A DNA stretch of 64,000 nt from an uncultured Rhodoferax sp. (GTDB lineage: Bacteria > Pseudomonadota > Gammaproteobacteria > Burkholderiales > Burkholderiaceae_C). Positions 14,669 to 22,086 of this stretch are shown piece by piece (within the stretch, counting starts at the first letter, position 1; every line of letters begins with the position of its first letter). Below the pieces are notes generated by a model that ran no database searches, had not been told where the DNA came from, and saw only the letters and a program-made list of their open reading frames with translations. The stretch lies in NCBI RefSeq assembly GCF_946221635.1, contig NZ_CAMIHB010000023.1, forward strand, positions 1 through 64,000, read 5' to 3'. Made by a program: the position numbers and the translations under genes.

Positions 14669-16302
14669 TAAACCTTGCTGCGCAGCGTCCGGCTCAGCAT
14701 CACCACCGGAATCAGCCCCACCAGCACCAGCGCCAGGCTGGGCACGGCGGCTTCGCCCAGGCGCTCGTCGCGCGCCAGCTGGTAGGCCACGACCGCCAGG
14801 GTGTCGCTGTTGAAGGGGCGCAGCACCAGCGTGGCAGGTAGCTCCTTCATCACATCCACAAACACCAGCAGGGCCGCAGCCGCGGTGGAGCGGCGCAGCA
14901 GCGGCCAGTGCACGCGGGCCAGGATGCCTGCGTCACCCGTGCCCAGCATGCGGGCCGCGTCGTCCATGCTGCGGGGGATGCGGGCGTAGCCGCTTTGCAG
15001 CGATTGCAGGGCCACCGCACAGAAGCGCACGAGGTAGGCCCAGACAAGCCCTAAAGCGGTGGCGGTAACGACGTAGCCCACCTTCCACTCCGGCTGCCAG
15101 GCCTGCACCCACCCCACCGGCAGCAGCAGCCCCACCACCACCACCGCGCCGGGAATGGCATAGCCCAAACCCGCCAGCTGGGTGGCCACGCGCGGCGCCC
15201 AGTGCGGACTGCGGCGTGCGCCAAAGGCCAACACCAGCGCGATGGCCACGGCCAACGCACTGGTGACGCCGGCCAGGCGCACACTGTTGAGCGCCCACTC
15301 AGCAAAGCGGTGCCAGGGCAGTTCGTTCTGTTCCCCCCAGAGCGGACGCAACATGAACAGCACCGGCAGCGCAAAGCCCATGAGGATGGGCAAGGCGCAC
15401 ACCAGCCAGGCTCCCGCCGCATGGCGCCCGCGCAGGCGCACGGGCTGGGCATCGCTGGCGTTGGCGCGCGCGCCCCTGCCCGCAGCAAAGCGCATGCGAG
15501 CCTGGGCGCGCCGCTCCAGCCACAGCAGCAAGGCCACCAGCGCCAGCAGCAGCGAGGCCAGCTGGGCGGCCGCAACGCGGTTGTCCATGGCCAACCAGGC
15601 CTTGTAGATGCCAGCGGTAAAGGTCTGGATGCCGAAGTAGCTGGAGACGCCAAAGTCCGCCAGCACTTCCATCAGCGCCAGCGCCACACCCGCAGCCACG
15701 GCCGGGCGCGCCAGCGGCAACGCCACCCACAGCATGCGCCGCGCCAGACTAGCGCCCATGAGGCGCGCGGCTTCCATGAGGTGCGCTGCACGCTCGGCCA
15801 GCGCAGTGCGGGCCAGCAAATACACATAGGGGTAGAGCACAAAGGTAAACACCCAGGCCGCGCCCCAGACACTGCGTACCTCCGGGAACACGCGACCTTG
15901 CAGCCCGAAGCTGGCCCGCAAACCAGTTTGCAGCGGGCCGCTGAACTGCAGGAAATCGGTATAGGCATAGGCCACCACATAGGCCGGCATGGCCAGGGGC
16001 AGCAGCAGTGCCCACTCGAACACGCGCCGCCCAGGGAAGTCAAACAGCGTGACCGCCGCGGCGGTGCCCAAGCCGAGCACCACCACCCCCAGCCCCACCA
16101 GCAACGCAAGCTGCACCGTGGTGCCCACGTAGTCCGGCAGCACGGTACGGGCCATTTCCTGCACGATGTGCCAGGACTCCGCCCCCGAGGCGCCGCCGGG
16201 CCACCACACTCCCAAGACCGCCACCAGCGGCAGGGTCAGGAGCAACAGCAGCACCAGCAAGAACAGGACAAGGGGGACGCGCGCGAGGCGCTGAAACGGC
16301 AT
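14668..16302 (-). CDS. Fe3+-type ABC transporter permease (FbpB/SfuB-like, two fused halves)
   Basis: A 544-residue inner-membrane protein with about 12 helices and two binding-protein-dependent transport domains (residues ~60-260 and ~335-535), the typical fused layout of ferric iron permeases. EAA-like loops are visible as EAARLMGASLARRMLWVALPLA (first half: ARLMGASLARRM) and DDAARMLGTGDAGILARVHWPLL in the second half. Divergent from the ATPase gene over a 69 bp region. The cognate ferric-binding protein is not in the window. The stop codon lies at the edge of a family-1 repeat. Confidence 0.9.
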   Translation of the reverse strand: MPFQRLARVPLVLFLLVLLLLLTLPLVAVLGVWWPGGASGAESWHIVQEMARTVLPDYVGTTVQLALLVGLGVVVLGLGTAAAVTLFDFPGRRVFEWALLLPLAMPAYVVAYAYTDFLQFSGPLQTGLRASFGLQGRVFPEVRSVWGAAWVFTFVLYPYVYLLARTALAERAAHLMEAARLMGASLARRMLWVALPLARPAVAAGVALALMEVLADFGVSSYFGIQTFTAGIYKAWLAMDNRVAAAQLASLLLALVALLLWLERRAQARMRFAAGRGARANASDAQPVRLRGRHAAGAWLVCALPILMGFALPVLFMLRPLWGEQNELPWHRFAEWALNSVRLAGVTSALAVAIALVLAFGARRSPHWAPRVATQLAGLGYAIPGAVVVVGLLLPVGWVQAWQPEWKVGYVVTATALGLVWAYLVRFCAVALQSLQSGYARIPRSMDDAARMLGTGDAGILARVHWPLLRRSTAAAALLVFVDVMKELPATLVLRPFNSDTLAVVAYQLARDERLGEAAVPSLALVLVGLIPVVMLSRTLRSKV

Positions 16303-16343
16303 GGGTCGCGGGCTCGCGGACAGGGCTATCGGAATGTGGGGCC

Positions 16344-16365
16344 AAATTGTAGATGCCTACAATTT
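16344..16365. promoter_or_regulatory. Two-fold symmetric divergent promoter/operator between ABC permease and ATPase genes
   Basis: A perfect 9 bp inverted repeat AAATTGTAG-atgc-CTACAATTT. Each arm contains a TACAAT hexamer resembling a sigma70 -10 box, at 16358-16363 for the plus strand and 16351-16346 for the minus strand. The plus-strand -10 would start RNA at about 16370-16372, i.e. at the ATPase start codon, which has no Shine-Dalgarno; a leaderless message is possible. It could equally be a repressor operator. Confidence 0.6.
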
Positions 16366-16371
16366 ACCCCC

Positions 16372-17439
16372 ATGTTTTTGAACGTCTCCCATCTTCAGGT
16401 GCGTTACGCCGGCCGGGCGCAGGCCGCAGTCCAAGGGGTGTCCCTGGGCCTGCGGGCAGGTGACATCGGCGTGCTGATCGGCCCCTCCGGCTGCGGCAAG
16501 ACCACACTGCTGCGCGCGGTGGCCGGGCTGGAGCCGGCCAGCGGCGGCGAGATTAGGCTGGGAGACGCCGTGGTCAGCTCGGCAAAAGGCCAGGTGCCTG
16601 CGGAGCAGCGGCGCATCGGCATGGTGTTCCAGGACTACGCCCTCTTTCCCCACCTGGACGTGGGCCGCAATGTGGGCTTTGGCATCCACCAATTGCCCGC
16701 GGCTGAACGGCAGCAGCGCGTCGCCGAGGTGCTGGCGTGGGTGGGCCTGGCCGGGCAGGAGCGGCGTTACCCGCACGAACTCTCGGGCGGGCAGCAGCAG
16801 CGCGTGGCACTGGCGCGCGCACTGGCCCCGCGCCCGCAGTTGCTGTTGCTGGACGAGCCGTTTTCCAACCTCGACGTCGACCTGCGCGAGCGCCTCGCGC
16901 ACGAAGTGCGCGGCATCCTCAAGACTGCGGGGGCTACGGCCCTCTTTGTGACGCACGACCAGCTGGAGGCCTTTGCCATCGGCGACATGATTGGCGTGAT
17001 GCACGAAGGCGCGCTGCACCAGTGGGATGACGCCTACACGCTCTACCACCGCCCGGCCACGCGCTTTGTGGCGGACTTCATCGGCCACGGCGTGTTCGCC
17101 CCGGCCACCATCGCCCTGGCAGGCGGCGAGCCCGTGGTGCATACGCCGCTGGGCCTGCTGCAGGATGTGAGCGAATGCCCCCTGCCCAGTGCCTACCCGC
17201 GGGGGGAATGCGATGTGCTGCTGCGCGCCGACGACATCGTGCATGACGACAACGCGCCGGTGAAAGCGGAGATTCTGCGCAAGGCGTTCCGGGGCTCGGA
17301 GTTTCTCTACACGCTGCGGCTGGAAAGCGGTCTGACCGTGATGGCCCACGTGCCCAGCCACCACGACCACCGCCTGGGCGAATGGATAGGCATACGCCCG
17401 CAGGTGGACCACGTGGTCACCTTTGCGCGGGCGGGCTAG
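16372..17439 (+). CDS. Fe3+-type ABC transporter ATP-binding protein (FbpC-like)
   Basis: A 355-residue ABC ATPase: Walker A GPSGCGKTT (~residues 38-46), Q-loop VFQDYALFPH, signature LSGGQQQR (~137-144), Walker B LLLLDEPFSNLD (~158-169), switch His in FVTHDQLEA, then a TOBE-like C-terminal domain (~240-355). The CysA/FbpC subtype agrees with the divergent FbpB-like permease. Start ATG 16372 gives the conserved MFLNVSHLQVRY; no Shine-Dalgarno precedes it. Confidence 0.92.
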   Translation: MFLNVSHLQVRYAGRAQAAVQGVSLGLRAGDIGVLIGPSGCGKTTLLRAVAGLEPASGGEIRLGDAVVSSAKGQVPAEQRRIGMVFQDYALFPHLDVGRNVGFGIHQLPAAERQQRVAEVLAWVGLAGQERRYPHELSGGQQQRVALARALAPRPQLLLLDEPFSNLDVDLRERLAHEVRGILKTAGATALFVTHDQLEAFAIGDMIGVMHEGALHQWDDAYTLYHRPATRFVADFIGHGVFAPATIALAGGEPVVHTPLGLLQDVSECPLPSAYPRGECDVLLRADDIVHDDNAPVKAEILRKAFRGSEFLYTLRLESGLTVMAHVPSHHDHRLGEWIGIRPQVDHVVTFARAG

Positions 17440-17451
17440 ACAGGAAACGTC

Positions 17452-18192
17452 TTATTGGCCGCTGCGCAGCTGCACCACGGCGTCGTGCAGATCGGCGGCC
17501 CAGGTGCGGCGGTCCCGGCCTTCGGGCAGTTGTGCCGTACCAAAGCGCACCACGGCCTGCAGGTGATCGGTCTTGAGCGTACGCCAGAGCGAATCCAGCA
17601 GGCTGTCGTCGCCGATATAGCACGGCGCAAAGCTGCGCTGGCCGGTGGCACCGTCCACAAATTCCAGCCCCACCGGCATGACCGGGGCGTTGGCCGCGAT
17701 GGCGGCCTGCAGCATATTGGCATGGAAGGGACGCACCGTGCTGCCGTCGCCCGTAGTGCCTTCGGGGAAGACGGCCAGCACATCGTCCGCCGCCAACCGT
17801 TCGGCCATGTGGTGCACCACGCGCATAGCGTCGCGCCGGGATTCGCGTTCGATGTAGAGCGTGCCCGCACCATTAGCCAGCGTGCCGATCAGGGGCCAGT
17901 GCTGCACCGACGCCTTGGAGACGAAGCGGCAATGCCGCCCGGCATGCATGACCACGATGTCCAGCCAGGAGATGTGGTTGGCCACCAGCAACACCGGGCC
18001 GTAGGCCGGCGGATGGCCATGCACTACCAATTTGATAGCTAGCCGCGCAAGCATGTCGCGGGCCCAGGCCTGAACCTGTGCATCACGCTCGGCCTGCTGC
18101 AGGCGCGGGAAGACGAAGCGGATGCGCCAGTAGCCCGCCAGCACGTGGGTGAACACGCGCAGGAGACGCCAGCAAGCCCGGATGCTCTGCAT
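17452..18192 (-). CDS. plsC: 1-acyl-sn-glycerol-3-phosphate acyltransferase
   Basis: Makes phosphatidic acid from lysophosphatidate at the inner membrane. The 246-residue protein has the acyltransferase motifs NHISWLD (NHx4D, ~residues 72-78) and FPEGTTGDG (~141-149), plus VPVGLEF-type PVMPVGLEF near 169. Start ATG 18192, 2 bp after the pyrX stop, so it is translationally coupled as the last gene of the pyr operon. Codons for LAIKLVV (~51-57) use AT-rich triplets unlike the rest and resemble the end of a family-1 repeat. Confidence 0.92.
   Translation of the reverse strand: MQSIRACWRLLRVFTHVLAGYWRIRFVFPRLQQAERDAQVQAWARDMLARLAIKLVVHGHPPAYGPVLLVANHISWLDIVVMHAGRHCRFVSKASVQHWPLIGTLANGAGTLYIERESRRDAMRVVHHMAERLAADDVLAVFPEGTTGDGSTVRPFHANMLQAAIAANAPVMPVGLEFVDGATGQRSFAPCYIGDDSLLDSLWRTLKTDHLQAVVRFGTAQLPEGRDRRTWAADLHDAVVQLRSGQ
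18021..18078 (+). repeat. Possible degenerate family-1 repeat inside plsC
   Basis: Contains ctaccaatttgatagct followed by gcgcaagc, cgcgggccc and aggcct, in the order seen in the family. However the encoded residues (about 38-58) align in length with what the acyltransferase family normally has, so this may be a partial overlay or chance similarity. Confidence 0.35.
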
Positions 18193-18194
18193 GC

Positions 18195-19487
18195 TCAGGC
18201 CGAGAAAGCGACTTGGCCCGCCACCACCGTGGTGCGCACCCGGCCGGGCAACTCGTAGCCGCCAAACGGGGTGTGCAGCCCCTGGCTGCGCAGCGCCGCA
18301 GGCTCCACCACCCAAGGGGCTTGGGGGTCGAACACACAGACATCGGCCACACCCCCCACGACCAAACGCCCCAGGCTGGCGGCCAGGGCACCGGGCGCCT
18401 GGCCCAGCACCTGCGCGGCCTGGCTGCTGACCACGGCGAGCGCACGGTCCACGCCCAGCCCGCTTTCCTGTGCCCACTTGAGGGCCAGGCTCAGCAGCAG
18501 CTCCACGCCGGTCGCGCCCGGTTCGGCCTCTGCAAAAGGCAAAGTCTTGCCATCCTCGTCCACCGGGGTGTGGTCGGACACCAGCGCGTCGATGGTGCCG
18601 TCGGCCAGGCCGGCGCGCAGCGCGTCGCGGTCGCGCTGCTGGCGCAGCGGCGGGTTCAGGCGCATGCGGCTGTCGAAGTAGCCCATGTCCACATCGCTGA
18701 GGTGCAGGGAATTGATGCTGACGTCGCAGGTAACGGGCAGGCCTTCGGCCTTGGCCTGGCGCACCAGGGCCACGCCGGCAGCGCTGCTGATACGGCAGAG
18801 GTGCACACGCGCCTGCGTGGAGCGCACCAGCTCAAAAATGGTGTGCAGCGCAATCGTCTCCGCCGCCACGGGCACCCCCGCCAGCCCCATGCGCGTGGCC
18901 AGCGGGCCGCTGGCGGCCACGCCCTTGCCGAGGTGGTATTCCTGCGGGCGCAACCAGACGCTGTAGCCAAAGCTGCTGGCGTACTGCAAGGCACGTTGGG
19001 TGACCTGCGTGTTGACCAGCGGCACTTCGGCCTGGCCAAAGCCCACGCAACCGGCATCGGCCAGCTGCTGCATGGGCGAGAGCACCTCGCCGGCCAGCGC
19101 ACGCGTGAGCGCGCCCAAGGGCAGCACGCGCGGGCCACCCTGCAGCTGGGTACGGTAATGCAGCATTTCCACCAGCCCAGCTTCGTCCAGCACCGGACTG
19201 GTATCGGGGGGACAGACCAGGGTGGTGACTCCACCGGCAGCGGCGGCAGCGCGCTCACTACTGAGCTGGCCGGGCCGGGGGTGCCCGGATTCGCGCAGGC
19301 GCGCGCACAAGTCCACCAGGCCGGGGGCCACCACCAGGCCTTGCGCAGCCACGGTTTGCACGGGAACAAACCCGGCGGGCGCCTGGCCAATGGCGAGGAT
19401 GCGGCCCTCGGCAATCGCCACATCGGCCACGCGGTCCGTGCCGCTGGCGGGATCGATCACACGGCCGCCTTGAATCAACAGGTTCAT
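18195..19487 (-). CDS. pyrX: Dihydroorotase-like protein lacking the metal-binding HxH (PyrX/PyrC' type)
   Basis: A 430-residue amidohydrolase-fold protein beginning MNLLIQGGRVIDPASGTDR, as in class I dihydroorotases. The essential DxHxH motif is replaced: D59-L-C61-A-R63, with LRESG following. TCDVSINSLHLSD and SDHTPVDEDGK are retained. Inactive homologues of this type (pyrC' in Pseudomonas) are structural partners of aspartate carbamoyltransferase. Its position 14 bp after pyrB fits exactly. It is therefore unlikely to be the working dihydroorotase; that should be elsewhere in the genome. Confidence 0.9.
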   Translation of the reverse strand: MNLLIQGGRVIDPASGTDRVADVAIAEGRILAIGQAPAGFVPVQTVAAQGLVVAPGLVDLCARLRESGHPRPGQLSSERAAAAAGGVTTLVCPPDTSPVLDEAGLVEMLHYRTQLQGGPRVLPLGALTRALAGEVLSPMQQLADAGCVGFGQAEVPLVNTQVTQRALQYASSFGYSVWLRPQEYHLGKGVAASGPLATRMGLAGVPVAAETIALHTIFELVRSTQARVHLCRISSAAGVALVRQAKAEGLPVTCDVSINSLHLSDVDMGYFDSRMRLNPPLRQQRDRDALRAGLADGTIDALVSDHTPVDEDGKTLPFAEAEPGATGVELLLSLALKWAQESGLGVDRALAVVSSQAAQVLGQAPGALAASLGRLVVGGVADVCVFDPQAPWVVEPAALRSQGLHTPFGGYELPGRVRTTVVAGQVAFSA

Positions 19488-19501
19488 CTTGTTTTCCTCT
19501 C

Positions 19502-20473
19502 TCAGCGCGGGTCGGCGTCGTTACCCGCCACGATGCTCATCACGGCCATGCGCACGGCGATGCCAAAGGTCACCTGCGGCAGGATGACGCTCTGCGGTCC
19601 GTCCACCACGGCGGAGTCGATCTCCACACCGCGGTTGATGGGGCCGGGGTGCATGACGATGGCGTCGGGCCTGGCCAGCTGCAGCTTCTCGGGCGTGAGG
19701 CCGAAGCTCTTGAAATATTCCTGCGTGGACGGCAGCAGGGCGCCGCTCATGCGTTCGTTCTGCAGGCGCAGCATGATGACCACGTCGCAGTCCTTGATGC
19801 CTTCTTCCAGCGTGTGGCAAACGCGCACGCCCATGCCCGCCAGATCGGAGGGCACCAGGGTCTTCGGGCCGACCACGCGCACTTCGGCCGCGCCCAGCGT
19901 GGTGAGTGCATGGATGTCGGAGCGCGCGACGCGCGAGTGCAGCACGTCACCCACGATGGCCACCGTGAGGTTGGAAAAATCCTTCTTGTAGTGCCGGATG
20001 GTGTACATGTCCAGCAGGCCCTGCGTGGGGTGGGCGTGGCGGCCATCACCGGCATTGATGACGTGCACATGGGGCGCCACGTGCTGCGCAATCAGGTAAG
20101 GCGCGCCGGATTCGCTGTGGCGCACCACGAACATGTCGGCCGCCATGGCGCTGAGGTTGGCAATCGTGTCCAGCAGCGACTCTCCCTTGCTGGCGCTGGA
20201 GCGCGCGATGTCCAGGTTGATGACGTCGGCCGAGAGGCGCGTGGCGGCGATCTCGAAGGTGGTGCGGGTGCGGGTGCTGTTCTCGAAGAACAGGTTGAAC
20301 ACGCTCTTGCCGCGCAAGAGCGGCACCTTCTTCACTTCGCGGTCGTTGATGGAAACGAAGTTGGAAGCGGTGTCCAGGATGTGGGTCAGGATGCTCTTGG
20401 GCAGGCCTTCGACCGACAGCAGGTGCACCAGTTCGCCATGCTTGTTGAGTTGGGGGTTGCGTTTGTAGAGCAT
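19502..20473 (-). CDS. pyrB: Aspartate carbamoyltransferase catalytic subunit
   Basis: First committed step of pyrimidine synthesis: carbamoyl phosphate + aspartate to carbamoyl-aspartate. The 323-residue protein shows the carbamoyl-phosphate site FFENSTRTRTTFE (~residues 64-76), HPTQGLLD (~146-153) and MHPGPINRGVEI near the C-terminus. Start ATG 20473 is one base after the pyrR stop (TGA-C-ATG). The frame stays open further upstream but only inside pyrR. Works with PyrX encoded next. Confidence 0.97.
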   Translation of the reverse strand: MLYKRNPQLNKHGELVHLLSVEGLPKSILTHILDTASNFVSINDREVKKVPLLRGKSVFNLFFENSTRTRTTFEIAATRLSADVINLDIARSSASKGESLLDTIANLSAMAADMFVVRHSESGAPYLIAQHVAPHVHVINAGDGRHAHPTQGLLDMYTIRHYKKDFSNLTVAIVGDVLHSRVARSDIHALTTLGAAEVRVVGPKTLVPSDLAGMGVRVCHTLEEGIKDCDVVIMLRLQNERMSGALLPSTQEYFKSFGLTPEKLQLARPDAIVMHPGPINRGVEIDSAVVDGPQSVILPQVTFGIAVRMAVMSIVAGNDADPR

Positions 20474-20474
20474 G

Positions 20475-21056
20475 TCAGGCCTCCTGCACGTCAAAGGAGA
20501 AGGTTCCGGATTCAGCACGGGCCAGCGCGAGCGACTGGTTGGCCGCCACACTCACACGCGCAGCCGCAAAGTCGGGCTGGATGGGCAACTGGCGGCCACC
20601 GCGATCCACCAATACGGCCAGGCGCACGGACGCCGGGCGGCCATAGTCAAACAGTTCGTTGATGACGGCGCGCAGCGTGCGGCCCGTGTAGAGCACATCG
20701 TCGAGCAGCAGGATGTGGGCACCGTTCACATCGAAGGGCAGCTGGGTCTGGCCGCCCGAAGACAGGCCGCGCTGGGCAAAGTCGTCGCGGTGCATGGCCG
20801 AGGAAATGGCGCCGGCCTTGCCCGGCAGTTTCAGGTCCGCCTGCAGGCGTTCGGCCAACCAGGCACCACCGGAGGTGATGCCCACCAGACGGGTATCCGC
20901 ATCGCAAAGCTGCTGCACGCCGCGCAGGAGTTCGCGGTACAGCGCCTCCGCATCGAGCAACAGTGCCCCCACGCTCGCCGCTACGCGTGTTTCGCTGCCC
21001 CCCGCGGGGGCGTTCGCGCCTTGGGACGGCCCGGCGTCGCGCTCAAATGTACTCAC
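20475..21056 (-). CDS. pyrR: PyrR-type uracil phosphoribosyltransferase / pyr regulator with repeat-derived N-terminus
   Basis: A 193-residue phosphoribosyltransferase with the PRPP loop ILLLDDVLYTGRTLRAV (~residues 114-130) and PVSVRLAVLVDRGGRQLPI-type C-terminal strand (VRLAVLVDRGGR). In Gram-positives PyrR attenuates pyr operons; in betaproteobacteria the regulatory role is less clear. The normal protein would start near LLLDAEALYREL (residue ~32); residues ~5-31 are encoded by a family-2 interspersed repeat. ATGA overlap with ruvX. Confidence 0.93.
   Translation of the reverse strand: MSTFERDAGPSQGANAPAGGSETRVAASVGALLLDAEALYRELLRGVQQLCDADTRLVGITSGGAWLAERLQADLKLPGKAGAISSAMHRDDFAQRGLSSGGQTQLPFDVNGAHILLLDDVLYTGRTLRAVINELFDYGRPASVRLAVLVDRGGRQLPIQPDFAAARVSVAANQSLALARAESGTFSFDVQEA
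20966..21042 (+). repeat. Family-2 interspersed repeat, copy 2 (forms pyrR N-terminal extension)
   Basis: Same block order as the copy at 4849-4918: cccccacgctc, gccgctacgcg, tcgctgcccccc, cgggggc, gccttgggacggcccggcg. Read on the minus strand it encodes about 26 residues (ERDAGPSQGANAPAGGSETR and on) of PyrR without a stop. Confidence 0.8.
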
Positions 21057-21466
21057 GTCAAACTCCTCAAAAACTGTTCCAGGATGATGCAGGCCGAGGC
21101 GGCATCCGCATCGCGCGCGCCGGAGCTGATGGCTTCGGTCGTGCTGTAGCGCTCATCCACTTCAAACACCGGCAGACCAAAACGTCCACTCAACTGACGT
21201 CCGAATTTTTTGGCGCGCGCCGTGTTCTCATGTGCGGCTCCGTCAGGGTGGTAGGGCACGCCAATGACAATGGCGTCGGGCTGCCACTCCTTGAGCTTGG
21301 CGGCCACACCCTCGAACCGGGCGGCACCCTCGGCGTGGATGGAACCTTGGGGCTGCGCCGTCTGCAGCAGGCGGTTACCCACCGCCACGCCCGTGCGCTT
21401 GAGCCCAAAATCAAAAGCAATAAAGGTGGTCAGGTGTGCGGGCACAGCAGCGGCCGCAGTGCTCAT
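21053..21466 (-). CDS. ruvX: Holliday junction resolvase-like / pre-16S rRNA nuclease YqgF
   Basis: A 137-residue RNase H-fold protein, FDFGLKRTGVAVGN (~residues 18-31, first catalytic Asp), IVIGVPYHPDG (~71-81), and DERYSTTEAISSG (~107-119). YqgF processes the 5' end of 16S rRNA. Overlaps yqgE by 4 bp and pyrR by 4 bp (ATGA both times). The yqgE-yqgF pair is widely conserved. Confidence 0.94.
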   Translation of the reverse strand: MSTAAAAVPAHLTTFIAFDFGLKRTGVAVGNRLLQTAQPQGSIHAEGAARFEGVAAKLKEWQPDAIVIGVPYHPDGAAHENTARAKKFGRQLSGRFGLPVFEVDERYSTTEAISSGARDADAASACIILEQFLRSLT

Positions 21467-22065
21467 GCGTGCCCCGCCTGGCTGGAAATCATCCAGGACT
21501 GCAGGCCCAGCAGCGCCAGGGCCTTGTCGTAACGCAGATCGGCCGGGGTGTCGAAGATGATGGCAGGGTCCGCGCCCACGGTAATCCAGCTGTTCTCGCT
21601 GAGCTCCGTCTCCAGCTGGCCACCGGCCCATGCGGAATACCCCAAGGTCACCAGCACCTTGCGCGGACCGGAACCTATGGCGATGGCCTCCAGCACGTCC
21701 TTGGAGGTCGTCATCTCCAGCCCCCCGGGGATGGTCATGGTGGATGCGTACAGGGCCTCCTTGTCGTCCTGCCCGTCAGGCAGTTCGCTACCTTCGTGCA
21801 AGACAAAGCCGCGCTCGGTCTGTACCGGCCCTCCCTGGAATACGCAACTTCCGCGCAGATCGCTGCGCTCCATGGGAAGTTCGATCTTGTCGAACAGGTC
21901 CTTGAGGGCCATGTCGGCGGGCTTGTTGATCACCAGCCCCAGTGCCCCCTTGCTACTGTGCTCACACACATAGACCACACTTTTGGAAAAAATCGCATCC
22001 TCCAGTCCGGGCATTGCGATCAAGAAGTGGTTGGTGAGGTTGATGGGTGCAGAATCGCCGGACAT
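21463..22065 (-). CDS. yqgE: YqgE/AlgH family protein (DUF179)
   Basis: A 200-residue protein with the family hallmarks NHFLIAMPGLEDAIFSKSVVYVCEHSSKGALGLVIN (seen as MPGLEDAIFSKSVVYVCEH, ~residues 14-32), FQGGPVQTERGFVLH (~76-90) and LGYSAWAGGQLETEL (~141-155). Function not well defined. First gene of the operon running through ruvX, pyrR, pyrB, pyrX and plsC; divergent from photolyase with a 21 bp gap. Confidence 0.93.
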   Translation of the reverse strand: MSGDSAPINLTNHFLIAMPGLEDAIFSKSVVYVCEHSSKGALGLVINKPADMALKDLFDKIELPMERSDLRGSCVFQGGPVQTERGFVLHEGSELPDGQDDKEALYASTMTIPGGLEMTTSKDVLEAIAIGSGPRKVLVTLGYSAWAGGQLETELSENSWITVGADPAIIFDTPADLRYDKALALLGLQSWMISSQAGHA

Positions 22066-22086
22066 GGTTTGATTTTAACGGCTGGC

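Noticed and set aside
15202..16371. Long upstream extension of the ABC ATPase frame
   Set aside because: The stretch is antisense to the permease gene; the ATPase family starts at 16372 and the upstream residues are Gln/His/Arg-rich shadow.
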